Below, piece after piece: positions 1 through 9,989 of a stretch of DNA of 64,000 bases. Below the pieces are notes generated by a model. That model did no database searches. It saw only the letters and a list, made by a program, of their open reading frames with translations, and was not told the DNA's origin. The stretch lies in contig JAKSZP010013545.1 in NCBI GenBank assembly GCA_022478985.1, positions 19,191 to 83,190 of the forward strand, written 5' to 3'. The translations under genes were made by a program, and so were the position numbers. How positions within the stretch are numbered: position 1 is the stretch's first letter; each line of letters starts with the position of its first letter. The stretch is from Massospora cicadina (Eukaryota > Entomophthoromycota > Entomophthoromycetes > Entomophthorales > Entomophthoraceae).

Positions 1-31
1 CAGCCTTCAGGTATAATTTAGTTTTTTTTCA

Positions 32-445
32 CTAAGACTTGGTACTCAATTTTGCAAATGGAGGATGGGTATTTGAGGAAGCATATCCATTTTTGGGGGC
101 TCCTTTAACTTTGACAGGGAGTTCAAATATTAACAGAATCTGATTTTCTAGTAGGGATAGATATTTTTTCTTGTGGTTGATGATGAAGTTAAACTCCCGC
201 ATCAATTGGACCCCAATAAGCAACTCATAGTTATTGTTTTATAATGCAACAGCAGGGGCAGTAATTAATAGCTTCCCAAAACGTAGGGGTAAATCAGAAT
301 AGGCTCCTATCTCATTAGTAGACTGACTACCTGCCATCCCAAATTCATCTTCCTGAATCAAGTTTGAAGCCAATTTTATATTTTGGATAAGCCAGGAGGA
401 AATAACGGTATCTGAAGAAACAGTGTTAATTATTTCCAGGACTTT
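32..445 (-). pseudogene. Retropepsin remnant of element D
   Basis: This is the aspartic protease region of the D polyprotein, read on the minus strand. The segment LLIGVQLMREFN is nearly identical to LLLGVQLMRELN in element C and related to MLIGTQFMIEYE in element A. At the expected catalytic motif (D-T/S-G) the reading gives IINTVSSDTVISS, so the catalytic Asp appears as Asn and the Gly is lost. A stop interrupts the segment before LLIGVQ. The protease would have cut the Gag-Pol polyprotein; this copy cannot be active. Confidence 0.7.
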
Positions 446-844
446 ACTTTTATGGACTATTACTTCTAGTCAAACCACTGATGATCCAAATTAGGAGTTA
501 ATAGCTAATAGCCTGTCATTAGGGATTTGCAGTGAAGCAAACGGAGAATTCTGCTGTGGCCAATCTTGTGTTGTTCAATACGTTTAAAAGTTTTATCTGA
601 AAAGTCTTGGCTTTTTTATAGAAGAGATGACCATCAAAATTTGTTTGGGTAACTGACCAACATAAAATGAAGAAAGCTAGAGGTTTTTATTCGCTTGAAT
701 AAAAAGGGGGACTTCAACTTCTCGACGGGGTAGTTAACACAAAACAACTGAAAGTAATGGGTATAATGCTATAACTAGAACAAGGGTCTTGAGGCAAATG
801 TTTTCTGTCAGTATAGGGAGCCTCTTGCCCTATATTGACTGATC

Positions 845-1800
845 TTATATTGACTTATGTTGAAGTATGTGGTAGTCAGCTACAGTGTGGTTGTTTCTTC
901 TGCAATGTGTGCAGTATATTTCAGGTGTAGGCGAACTGGGGGATGTAATGGCCAATAATTGGAACTGAAGCTTATTGGTGTTAGAATGAGGTGTCTCAGC
1001 GGGTTTATGTAGTTTGGCCGCAAAAACCAAAATAGCCTCTTTAGTATGGAGGAGGGACGTTAAGTTAGACTTCATCGCTTAAAGATAAAGTAAGATATTA
1101 GGCATATTTTTAAATGCTGAAAATGCACCAGTGAGGGCATCATCTATTATAAAATGATTCCCTGCAACCAGGGTTTGATTTCAAGGTAAGAACGGTGGGC
1201 AAATTTGCTGATAATTTCCCCCAATTATGGCTGATACCCATACAGGTTTCATTTTGGTTGGTTAAGGTTAAGTTACTCCCAAATTCCCAAAACAAGGAAG
1301 TTTTGGCATTAGTCCAAGTATGGCAATGCATCATATGGAGGACCATAATGTCTTGAGCTGTATGACTAAGACAATTAGTTAGGTGTTTGAGTCACTGGAT
1401 GTCAGTAGCTTCTTCCTTAGAAAATTCATAACAAAATAAGAGAGGAAATATGCTTCCTTCACCAGGGACAAACTTCTCTTCAAATGATGGTTTGAATGTG
1501 CCACTGGGTAGTTAAAGGCCGAACAATGTGCACTGACATCAGGGGGACGTTTCACTTAAAGAGGAACTAATATTATGGAAGTGTCACAAGGGTAGAGGGC
1601 GTCCACTTTAGTTTGAAAGGCGTTAATATTTTTAACTATTAATCTACCCAATCATAGGTGGCATGAAGGGCCACTTGTGGCAACAAGAGGGTAAAAAGCT
1701 GAATTTTGCTTTTGGGTTCAGTAGGTGCATCTTGAAGTTTGAGTTGGTGTTGTTCAAGGGAAAAATTCATTTCTCCAACCTGTGCATCAAAGCAGTTAAT
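845..1800 (-). pseudogene. Gag remnant of element D with damaged zinc knuckle
   Basis: Capsid/nucleocapsid remnant read on the minus strand in several frames. The capsid part contains VPGEGSIF, then LKHLTNCLSH, then WEFGSNLTLTNQ. Each has a close counterpart in element C (VPGEGSIF, LKHLTNCLSH, QEFGSDLTLSNQ). Near 900-960 the reading CTHCRRNNHTVADY is a CCHC knuckle (C-x2-C-x4-H-x4-C) whose last Cys is Tyr. Retroelement Gag packages RNA into cytoplasmic particles. Stops and frameshifts break this one. Confidence 0.75.
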
Positions 1801-1895
1801 ATAGTCAAGAGTTTAAGGCGTTCTTAATCTAAAGAGAGATCAGATGTCAAATTACTACTGTTAATTTTATTTTTTTTACCTCAAACTAGGGGTAA

Positions 1896-1913
1896 ACCTT
1901 GCAAGAAGCACCA
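1896..1913 (-). promoter_or_regulatory. Candidate primer binding site of D
   Basis: On the minus strand, TGGTGCTTCTTGCAAGG lies four bases (AAAC) after the LTR end CCTAACA. The same AAAC spacer and TGGTGCT start are found in element C, and related sites occur in A, E and J. Confidence 0.5.
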
Positions 1914-1917
1914 GTTT

Positions 1918-2131
1918 TGTTAGGACCATGGGTGCAATAAATCATATTTCTCAATAATTTAAGGCCAGGGGATCCAAAGTTCAGGGTGTTGGATTCCTGT
2001 TTTTGCTTCTCTTGGTTGAGAATTCTTTTTCCAGATACTTCATCTGAAGAGGCAAATTCTATTAAAATTATATCAATTTTTGCTAAAAATTGTAAAAGAA
2101 GAAAAAATGTAAGTTTTATTAGCTTATTACC
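1918..2131 (-). repeat. LTR of element D, 3' portion
   Basis: The plus strand reads TGTTAGGACC at this boundary, so the LTR ends CCTAACA on the minus strand. Scattered similarity to the reverse complement of the C LTR (tract near TTTAAGGCCAGGGGATC, then TTTTTGCTTCTC) identifies it. The other portion is 8428-8760. The combined length is close to the roughly 540 bp of the C LTRs. Confidence 0.7.
2127..2131. repeat. Target site duplication of A, left
   Basis: TTACC immediately left of the A LTR, repeated exactly at 8423-8427 after the 3' LTR. Five bases is usual for Ty3/Gypsy integration. Confidence 0.7.
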
Positions 2132-2871
2132 AGATGTTGGACATTTGCCAACTAAGCTGCAAAGGAAGAAAGTCTTGGGTCAAAATCAACTGAAATGGGG
2201 AAAATCACCCATTTATGAGTTTGAAATGAACCTAAGAGCAATTTTATATTATTAATTTCATTGACCAAAAGACCCTGGTCAATTCTCGGTGGAACCCTGA
2301 AAATTGGGCTAACATGATTTCAAATAATACTTAGGAAACAACCAAAAAATTGAGCATTCAGATTACTCCAACCACGCAGCAGACACTGGGTGACCATTTG
2401 AATGCACACCCCCAGCCACAACCAGTTTAGTAAAAGCGCTTACTTGGGGCCCACCCCCTTTTATAGACGTGTTGGTAGTCCTCAAGGTGCAATAAATTTT
2501 GCAAATAGGGATTGGCTGAAGTTCATCAAACTATTACCCCATGGGTCATTTAGGCCAATAATAATTCCCCTTCTATTGTTCAGCCAAAATGAAGTGATTG
2601 TCTCAAGCTTCTATAGGCTTTTTCCCCATATTTCTTAATTTGGCTAGTCTAAGCTAAACCAAACCTATCCTAAAATTCCCCCAACCCTCAATACAGTTTA
2701 AATACTGAATGGTTGGATATTGAGAGGGATCATTTTCCTTTCTTTCCTCGCGCTGCTAATAAAACCTTATAAAACCCAAGTTTTTAGTAGTGATTATTTT
2801 ATAAATTTTAAAAACATTATGTGGGATCCAGCGGTGTAAGCACCAGTGAGCTCTAAAAAGCTGGATTCCTA
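2132..2871 (+). repeat. 5' LTR of A
   Basis: Matches 7682-8422 along its whole length. Shared blocks are GCTGCAAAGGAAGAA, TTTCATTGACCAAAAG, CCCCCAGCCACAACCAG, TTTTATAG and GAGCTCTAAAAAGC-like tracts (CAAGCTCTAAAAAGC in the 3' copy). A purine-rich stretch and AATAAAA follow near 2755, consistent with R/U5 and polyadenylation signals. Confidence 0.9.
2440..2500 (+). promoter_or_regulatory. Conserved LTR promoter-like block with TATA box
   Basis: GGGGCCCACCCCCTTTTATAG is followed by a GTCCTCAAGGTGCAATAAA-like segment. The same GC-rich block with TTTTATAG recurs in the 3' LTR of A (about 7996-8045), in both LTRs of B (TGTTATAG in the 5' copy) and in the reverse-oriented solo LTR P. It is the best conserved part of these LTRs and the likely core promoter. 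This is inference from position and conservation. Confidence 0.5.
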
Positions 2872-2875
2872 AAAC

Positions 2876-2893
2876 TAGTGCTCACTACAGGGG
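2876..2893 (+). promoter_or_regulatory. Candidate primer binding site of A
   Basis: TAGTGCTCACTACAGGGG lies a few bases (AAAC) downstream of the 5' LTR. It fits the TGGTGCTCACTACAGGGG consensus seen in other elements of the window, with TGG changed to TAG. Confidence 0.5.
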
Positions 2894-2921
2894 ACACTTG
2901 TACATCGCATATATTGTCAAA

Positions 2922-4024
2922 AATGGAGGCTTCAAGCGTGTGTAATCCTCCCACTTTTCCTCTTTACGTGGAATCACGGTTAGTTGCTCTGGAAAAGCAA
3001 CTAGCAAGCACTCTATCCCATCTCAATGAACTTGAGAAGCACCCACTAAAACCATGTTTTAAAGACTGTGTATCCCTGGCTAAGGGATTATTGCTACTTT
3101 TTTCTTCATTTATGAAGCTGCCATATATGGGTTAATGGATAATAAGTTAGTTCTTTACATCATTCCTTTTTTAAGCTGCCTAGCGCAAGAGATGATAGTT
3201 CCTTACCTGGACCCTTCGCACACTTGGGCAAAAGTGAAGGAAATTCTTTTGGCTGAATTTGGATCAAAGCAGAGTCTACACATTGAAAAACATGCCTTTA
3301 TGCGCATTATCATGTATGAAGGTGAATCGCCCGTTGCTTTTGCTGAACAATTTTACCTCGCTGCACAAAGGTTATCTACCTCTAACATACTCATCAATAA
3401 TGATGCTATTGCCGCCCTGTTAACTGGGTTAGCTTCTCAGCCCTCTCTATCCAGGCATAATATCTCTTTGAAACGCTACTTTAAAAACATCTGTGACCTC
3501 AAAGAGGCTTTGTTAGACGCAGCCAAAAATCATTTATGTGCCACAACAAATGAAGTTGAGGTGAAACCTTCAGCTCTAACCATCGAGGAGCTTCCACTTG
3601 TTAAAAATCTGGGGGTAAGCACACCTATACCTATCCCTACAGTGACCCTGCTTCCTCAATGTGGCACAAAGAGGATATCACTCCCTTCTATAATTATGAG
3701 CCCTGTAATGTAGTAAAAACCATACACCTGCACAAGCTCACTAAAGCCGCTGTGCCTTCCCCTCATGATAAGCTGGTAAATGCGCGCCCTAAGGCTATTC
3801 AGTCTTCTGTGGCCATCTCCCCTACCTCCATCGCGGCCTTACCAGTTGTTGAGAATACCTTTGGGGTAGAATCTGAGGGGGGTTATGATGACAGTGTTTA
3901 CTATATATTAAAAGACCCCGCAGAAATAGATGTTCCTGATAATTTGAACGCTGGAGGAGTAGATGAGACCATTATACCTGAGGAAACGTACCCCAGCCAA
4001 ATTCTAGGATGTCCAAAAGTTTGA
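2922..4024 (+). pseudogene. Gag remnant of A
   Basis: Three overlapping frames (2878-3135, 3135-3713 and 3659-4024) together read as a Gypsy Gag. I place the start at the ATG at 2922 (MEASSVCNPP) because B begins its Gag with a similar phrase (MTTILEPRLNALE against VESRLVALEKQLAS here). The N-terminus is heptad-like and could form a short coiled coil. The capsid part contains AEFGSKQSLHIEKHAF and LLTGLASQPSLSRH; B has ASLASYPSLARH. No intact CCHC knuckle is visible. Frame changes near 3135 and 3690 break the protein. Confidence 0.75.
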
Positions 4025-4170
4025 TGATACTGCCAGTGATGGTGACCAATTTGTAGCTGGCTTGATGTGGCCTCTCCATCAGTTGCATCCCATAAATTCC
4101 ATCTTGGATAAATACCCTGAGACTGCTAAAAAACTCACATCCACCTTCCAGCTTATGGAGGTCTTAGCTT

Positions 4171-4674
4171 TTTTCATCTAACTTTGGAGGAACGCTTACT
4201 AAGGTTGTTGTGGTCATACTAAAGGTCCAAATTATGGCCATCCTGGACACTGGCTCCCTAGCTAACGTGATCTCCACTAAGCTTTTCAAGAAGATAAAGT
4301 TAACGCCTGACTTGGAGTACACGCAAGAATTAGGAACTGCTAGCCCAGATAATACCCATGCAATTGGGGCATGTTCTTCCCTTCCCATTTAAACTGGGAA
4401 GCTTATTTTATCAGCCCCTGCTGTGGCTTTAGATAACAACGCATATGATATGCTCATCGGCACCCAGTTTATGATTGAGTATGAGGGAATAATCAAAATG
4501 AAGCAAGATTACCTCTCATTACTCAACTATGAAGTCCCATTAGTATTATCCAATAAAGAGGCTGGCAAGAATGAATACTCTTGCCTGGTCGAATACCCCA
4601 TCTCAGCTATATCTTTGCCTTATACCACTTCTGGGCGCAACACAAAGAAAATTTTCCAATTTAATAGATTCTAG
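4171..4674 (+). pseudogene. Retropepsin remnant of A
   Basis: Aspartic protease of the Gag-Pol polyprotein. AILDTGSLANVIS carries an intact D-T-G catalytic motif near 4245-4270. The flap and C-terminal part follow (AVALDNNAYDMLIGTQF). The two segments 4210-4392 and 4423-4674 are in one frame, split by a TAA at 4390-4392 after LPI. B and C have the same order of motifs. Retropepsins work as homodimers, but the stop would prevent read-through into pol. Confidence 0.8.
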
Positions 4675-4928
4675 GGAAGGTATACCTTCTATGCTACAGA
4701 TAAGATCTTAATTAAGCCTGGTGAACAATGCGTATTTGACATAAAAGTCAAGAAAAATCCCACGCCACTTTTTGTTGCACCTCATAAGTAAAAAGGGCGT
4801 TAGTCCCTTGGAGCCTCGGGTATTACCAAAATTCTTGTCCCAATTTATTAAAGGCCTATTACTCTGCTGTTTGTAACCTCACTCAAAGGACATAGTTGTA
4901 AAAAAAACACCAGGAGATTTGCAGGGGC

Positions 4929-6010
4929 TTGTTAGTCCCTGTAGAGGACATTGAACAAATTCACTCCATTGGCTCTATGATGGATATGGACCTGCCAACG
5001 GATAACCTGGTATGTACCTTACCTAACGTCCATATCTTGGACGAGCTGACCCCTGATGAGCTGGAAAAAGTTCATACTTTACTAGACGACATAGCGACAT
5101 ATCTTCCAAATCTGATAATGACTATGGCCACATGAAGGACTGGTGACACTCCATAGATGTGGGTGATGCCCTCCTATTAGATCCAGACCTTATTTCATAC
5201 CCCGGGTGGAGGAACAGAAAATGAGTACTGAGCTCCAGAAGTTACTAGACACGGGGTTACTAGTTCCTTCTCAAAGCCCTTGATCTTCCCCCTCTTGCTT
5301 ACTAAACTAAGAAAAATGGTGGTCATCAGATAGCCATGGACTACTACAAATTAAATAACCTCACAAAAAAGAGTAGTTATCCTATCCCCAGCATTGATGA
5401 CGCCCTAGCACTACTCTCCATATCTAACTTCTTCTCTGCGATGGACTTGGCAAGTAGTTATTGGCAAATGGACCTTTCTCCTCAAGATCAGGAGAAATTT
5501 ACACTTTTTGTAGTGAGGGTCTCTTCAAACCCACACGATTACATCAAGGGTTGTGCAACGCACCTGTATCATTCCAGAGTTTGATGGATCATATGATGCA
5601 ATACTTGAAGTCAAGTAGTGTCATTGTCTACCTCGATGACATCATGGTATTCTCTAAAGCTTTTAACAAACCTCTTTATCACCTGAAGGAGGATTCTATT
5701 GGCTTCTAAGTCAAATATTAAGTTAAAGCCCTTAAAGTACCTTTTTCAGAAGAAACTGGATTTCCTTGGCCATTCCATTTCTCAAAACAAAATTTACCCA
5801 ATTCAAGATAATGTTGAAGCGATCAGAAAAATGCCTTCCCCTAAAAAATTTATGGGATATTCAGGTATATCTAGGGATGATGGGTATTACCATCAGTTCA
5901 TACCTAAGTTTGCCCAGCTTAGCGAGCCTCATGTTCAGTTATTGACTAAGAATAATTCTTTTCAGGTACCATCTAGTACTAAAAAAATAATTCTTTTCAG
6001 TGGGGTTTAG
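4929..6010 (+). pseudogene. Reverse transcriptase remnant of A
   Basis: Ty3/Gypsy RT that would copy element RNA into cDNA. In order the frames show MDYYKLNNLTKKSSYPIP with FFSAMDLASSYWQM, then FKPTRLHQGLCNAPVSFQSL, then VIVYLDDIMVFSKAFN with an intact YLDD catalytic motif, then KLDFLGHSISQNKIYP. The thumb is MGYSGISRDDGYYHQFIP. At least three frame changes and stops divide the domain, so it is non-functional despite the intact YLDD. Confidence 0.88.
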
Positions 6011-6550
6011 AAGGCCGCTTTTAAGATGCTGAAGAAAATTCTGCAACAACGCCCTATCCTGCTGCACCCAGATTATAATAAACCCTTTATCTTGTTTACT
6101 GATACCTCAGATTATGCCATTGGGGCATCTTAGCCCAACTGGACAAAACGGTGTAATCATCCTTTATTTTATCTTAGTAAGATGCTGTCAAAGGCGGAAC
6201 GCAGCTACAGTGTAACGGAAAAAGGAGTGATTTTCTGTTCTTTTAGCTGTAAAGCGCTACCGCCCTTTCCTAAATGGAACCACCTTCACTGTGGTTACTG
6301 GCCACGCATCCCTAAAATGGTTACAGAACATAGAAGATCCTACTTGTTGGCCTGCTCGCTGGGCTCTAAATTCAAGAATTATGACATGAAGTTTGGACAC
6401 CATGCTGGAAACTATAAAATGAATGTTGATGTGTTGACTAAGCTACCAGTCCTTCACTTGGATAATAGTGAGACGGAAAGGTTAAATGACCTTTTAATGC
6501 CCCCTGATAACTGGGAGTTGAGGATAATAATGTACAGAAAATGTTAGCCT
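6011..6550 (+). pseudogene. RNase H remnant of A
   Basis: Follows the RT thumb. Visible Gypsy RNase H blocks are ILFTDTSDYAIG-like (6088-6127, with a frame slip), KRYRPFLNGTTFTVVTGHA (6250-6310) and SLKWLQNIEDP. RNase H removes the RNA strand of the RNA-DNA hybrid. The segment NVDVLTKLPVLHLDN near 6424 leads to the integrase and has a twin in B (NVDGLTQLSILHLDN). Several frame changes break it. Confidence 0.72.
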
Positions 6551-6619
6551 GGCACTCCCATAACGCTAAAGTGGATAATGGGAAGTTGTTTAAGCAGGTG
6601 GAGGCAAAATGGCTGCCTT

Positions 6620-7586
6620 ACCTGTGGCCCTCAGAACACGTACCTGCTATCCTAGAAGCTCACTCCACTCTAGGTCATGGAGGGGCAAATAAAAACTTAT
6701 GAGTGGATTAAGGATCGATACTATTGTGATGAAATGTTGGAAGCCATTGTTGACATCTTGGAAGCTTACCTTATGTGTAAGAAGCAATATGGTTCAAGAC
6801 TAGATACCAGTATCAACCAACTAACGTCAACCATTCCACACCATCAGTTTAAATGAAGTGGATCCCCTTCCTCAGACTACTAAAGGAAGCCAATTTATCC
6901 TAGTAGCTATTGACCACTTCACTAAGTTGGTGGAGGCCATAGCTCTTCCTGCTCAAACGGCCAAGGCCACAGCCACCTTTTTACATCAGGAAATATTCTC
7001 TTGACATGGCTGTCCTCAAATATTATTCTGCAATAATGGAAACTTCACCTCCAGAGTAGTAAAAATTCTGGCCACCTACATGAGGGGCTCAACAACTTTT
7101 CTCAGCACCAAAAAATCCATCTACCAATGGTAATGTGGAGAGAGAAACTGGTACCAAGGTATCCACCCTATGAATAATGGCCTCTTCTGATCCACTTCAC
7201 TGGGATCAATTATTACCCAGTGCCTTTATGGCCTACTGAATTAGTTATCACCAGATTTTAAAATGTCCTCATTCCATGTATATTATGGGAGAGAGCCATG
7301 AATACCTGCCCTTTTAGTTAAAGATGTATTCTCCTCTAGAGTTTAGGAGCCCAAGAAAGTCATGAGAAGATTGGCTCCACGCATCATACAACTCCAATCT
7401 GAGACTATGACCAGTTTAGCAAAAATGGTGATTAAAGAAGGGAGGCTGCCAATGAGCTTCAAACCCCTACCTACATTCCAATTGTATGACATGGTACTAT
7501 ACACCACAACTGCATCACCCCTAGAAGCGGTAAGCTTGGATCAATCTGGGAGGGTTCTTCACTATCACCTACAAAAGAGGAAATGA
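6620..7586 (+). pseudogene. Integrase remnant of A
   Basis: Retroviral-type DDE integrase that would join cDNA to the chromosome. EAHSTLGHGGANK near 6655 gives the His pair of the HHCC zinc site. FILVAIDHFTKLVEAIALP (about 6894-6950) is the core strand after the first Asp. LFCNNGNFTS near 7025 corresponds to LFCDNGKNFTS in B, so the second catalytic Asp is Asn. TNGNVERETG carries the Glu. The tail 7362-7586 (RRLAPRIIQLQSE, then LYDMVLYTTT) is the C-terminal domain. Stops and shifts occur throughout. Confidence 0.8.
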
Positions 7587-7673
7587 TTACTCTATAAAGT
7601 CTTTAGCTACAATAATCACCATCAACAAAGTACATGGTTTTTTCTACAGCCTTATTCTCCACCCAGCATTCTT

Positions 7674-7681
7674 AAGGGGGG
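7674..7681 (+). promoter_or_regulatory. Polypurine tract of A
   Basis: AAGGGGGG directly before the 3' LTR start (TGATGTCATAC). B has GAGGGGG at the same place. It would prime plus-strand DNA synthesis. Confidence 0.65.
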
Positions 7682-8422
7682 TGATGTCATACATTTTCCC
7701 TATCAGCTGCAAAGGAAGAATATTTTGGGTCAAAAACAGCTGAAATGGGGAAATGCCGGTCATTTATGAGTTTTCAATGAACCTTAGAGTGATTTTAATA
7801 TTAATAATTTCATTGACCAAAAGTCCCGTGGTCAATTCTTGGTGAAACCTTACAAATTGAGGAACACAATTGCAAATAATACTCGAAAACAACCAAAATT
7901 GAGCAGTTAGATTACTCTAACCATGCTTTGGAGCCTGGGGCAACCATTGGAAGGTACGCCCCCAGCCACAACCAGGTCCTTCAAAGCACCTATGTGGGGC
8001 CCACCCTCTTTTATAGGCGTGGCGGGTGTCCCCCAAGGTGCAATAAATTTGGCAAATGGGGATTGGCTGAAATTCATAAAGCATTACCCCACAGGTACGT
8101 TTTTGGCTAATATTAATTCCCTTTCTATTGTTCAGCAAAAATGAAGCAAGTATCTCAAGCTTCGATAGGCTGTTTCACATATTTTCTAATTTGATAGTCT
8201 AATCCATTCTGAACCTATCCTCAAATTCCTCCTGACCCTCAATACAGTTTAGATACTAATTGGTCAGATATTGAGAGAGATCATTTTCCTTTCTTTCAGC
8301 ATGCTGATAATAAAACTTCATTAAAACCCAGTTTTTTTATTAGTGCTTTATTTTAATTTTATTAAAACTTTTGTGGAATCCAGCAGCATAAGCACCAGCA
8401 AGCTCTAAAAAGCTTGATTCCG
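7682..8422 (+). repeat. 3' LTR of A
   Basis: Second copy of the A LTR, ending GATTCCG just before the TTACC duplication. It keeps CTCTTTTATAGGCGTGG near 8006-8022 and AATAAAAC near 8311. Confidence 0.9.
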
Positions 8423-8427
8423 TTACC
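8423..8427. repeat. Target site duplication of A, right
   Basis: TTACC, identical to 2127-2131. Beyond it the sequence resumes the D LTR. Confidence 0.7.
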
Positions 8428-8760
8428 AGCTATATACGGGTTATTGGGGAGGTGTCTTGGGGAAAATCTAAACAGTTAATCTTGGATCTAAAATAAAAGT
8501 ATTAAGGATATGATGGCAGCCCAATTATCTCAGTTGATTTGCTTGTGCTCATCTCATGGCATAGGTTTGAACCCTGAGATTGGGTAGCTCTAAGGAACCA
8601 TTAATTTGACTGTGTCATTCGGGGTTAGTCTCCAACTTCAATAATTGTTGACTTTTGTTGAAGATTATCACTGACAGAAGTTTGTGCTTTTTGGTTGTAT
8701 TGGTATCAATTCTCATCATCTGATGCATCCAAATCTGCCATTCGGATAGGAATCCCAACA
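8428..8760 (-). repeat. LTR of element D, 5' portion
   Basis: Continuation of the D LTR after element A. TCAATTCTCATCATCTGATG here matches TTGATTCCCATCATCTAC in the reverse complement of the C LTR. The outer end reads GGAATCCCAACA on the plus strand, which is TGTTGGGATTCC on the minus strand. Confidence 0.7.
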
Positions 8761-9252
8761 CCAAGTATGGGAACTTCTTCCCCTATTTGAGCACAGCCAT
8801 CATTGAGATGGCCACGACATTCATAAACCTTCCAAATCCACAGATTTCCGCCCCTTCAAGGGGTCATTGTTCTTGTCTTTTCTGACGAAGCCCACGTCAA
8901 GGTGGAAGCACCTCTGCATTTAATATATAAAAGTATATTAAGCACAACTATATAAACTCACTTGGTGGATGAGGCTACACTGATGGTCCAGCTTTTCAGC
9001 TTGCCCTCCCCTCTCTCACCCAAACGTCTCCACCATGAACTCATGGAGGGCTTGGTTGCCTATGACGCTGATACTGTGCTGCAGTTCATGGTTCCCAATT
9101 GTGACAATATTCTCGTTGCTCCTTGAGCATTTGCAACAATCCGCCCCTTCTGTTAGGACACCGACCTCACAATCCCCCATCCTCCCTGCGCTGTGATCAG
9201 TCTGAATCTTATCATCCCTTCTCAGCATAATTTGAAAATGGCTACGCCATAT
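8761..9252 (+). pseudogene. Gag-like CCHC ORF M, first part
   Basis: Part of a gag-like protein also present as K and L. Right after the D LTR the frame TKYGNFFPYLSTAIIEMA matches VEYWKQFPYAEKAIIDM-like reading in K (a stop where Q is shown) and a SNKAIIELSQDVMKPGSF reading in L. Then ATLMVQLFSLP and DTVLQFMVPNCDNILVAP match K's NPILQFMVPNGATQLAGH. The N-terminal third lies left of D, outside the window. Element E enters just before the zinc knuckle. I do not recognise the family by name. It could be ORF1 of a second LINE lineage or the Gag of an LTR element. Confidence 0.6.
9248..9252. repeat. Target site duplication of E, left
   Basis: CATAT, repeated exactly at 15830-15834. Confidence 0.75.
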
Positions 9253-9710
9253 TGTTGACATTCAAAATGATGAGAAGCTGGAATCTTTCTCCTGACTTGA
9301 GCCTCAATTGATTAATACTTGAACCAATGCAAATGGAATCCTATCCAGAAGGCACTAAAACTGGATTATCAGGAAGCATCACGCATAAAAGAATAAGTGA
9401 AATTACCTTCAGGAATCCCAATCTCACTTTTCAAGTTCTGAGAGGGCCGGCCCCCATACTGCAGTCAGGAGTATAATGCAGTACAATGAGGGCACCGTCC
9501 AGGCGGTCAATCAAGAAGGCCGTAAAAGATTTTGATCTCACAAGGCCCTGAAGGTCCATGTGGCACCATGTCCTCATGTGCACTATAAATATTTTATAAC
9601 AAATTGAAGTTGCCTATATTCTCTCCATATTTTTTGACCTTTCCAATTATTTTCAGCTTTGAGCTCATTTTTGGACTTTAGCAACATTCAAGAGAGCTGA
9701 CACGCTGAGA
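9253..9710 (+). repeat. 5' LTR of E
   Basis: Begins TGTTGACATTCAAAATGATG and ends CACGCTGAGA. Shared blocks with 15364-15829 include AATTACCTTCAGGAAT, CCATGTCC and CTATATTCTCT. Confidence 0.9.
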
Positions 9711-9714
9711 GAAG

Positions 9715-9732
9715 TGGTTCTACTACATGGGG
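9715..9732 (+). promoter_or_regulatory. Candidate primer binding site of E
   Basis: TGGTTCTACTACATGGGG, four bases after the LTR end. It differs at a few positions from the TGGTGCTCACTACAGGGG consensus of the other elements. Confidence 0.45.
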
Positions 9733-9989
9733 CTCCAAGCTGTCCTTTGTAAAATTCTTCTATCAAAAGTAAAAAAAATTACAATCAGTCATGAAGATCA
9801 TATGCTGATAAGTTGAGAATCATTTCTTAATGGATTAGTACTTCATGGTATAAAGTGCCACCCACGCAGCCTGGACTTTAGGAATCTGGGCCATGTACCA
9901 GTTCTCCCTTCCCTCAGTTAATGAAAATCAGTAAAAATTTCATTACGGGAACCTTAATGATATTATCCTATAACTAATAAATGAATTTT

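Larger units (their letters stand above)
2132..8422 (+). mobile_element. Full-length Gypsy element A
   Basis: Complete but decayed Ty3/Gypsy element of about 6.3 kb. It has two direct LTRs (2132-2871 and 7682-8422), a primer-binding-like site, gag, protease, RT, RNase H and integrase in Gypsy order, and a purine tract AAGGGGGG before the 3' LTR. It is inserted in the LTR of D with TTACC duplicated on both sides. By hand I count about 14 differences in the roughly 90 bases following GCTGCAAAGGAAGAA in the two LTRs, so the insertion is old. LTR layout and protein segments show B to be the same family. Confidence 0.92.
1..8760 (-). mobile_element. Gypsy element D, 5' half, interrupted by element A
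   Basis: Minus-strand Ty3/Gypsy element that enters from the left edge, so only its 5' LTR, leader, gag and protease are inside the window. The LTR begins TGTTGGGATT at 8760 and ends CCTAACA at 1918, counted on the minus strand. It is followed by AAAC and a TGGTGCT primer-binding-like site. The LTR is split at 2131/8428 by element A. The protein remnants and LTR resemble those of element C on the other strand, so C and D belong to one family. RT, integrase and the 3' LTR would lie to the left of the window. D itself interrupts gag-like ORF M, whose reading resumes at 8761. Confidence 0.8.

Noticed and set aside
2402..2638. Open frames in the A, B and P LTRs (phrases such as GVPQGAINLANGDWLKFIK)
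   Set aside because: They recur only because the LTRs are homologous; both strands are open at several places and no start context or family match supports them.
7917..8144. Overlapping frames on both strands in the A 3' LTR
   Set aside because: LTR sequence, not coding.
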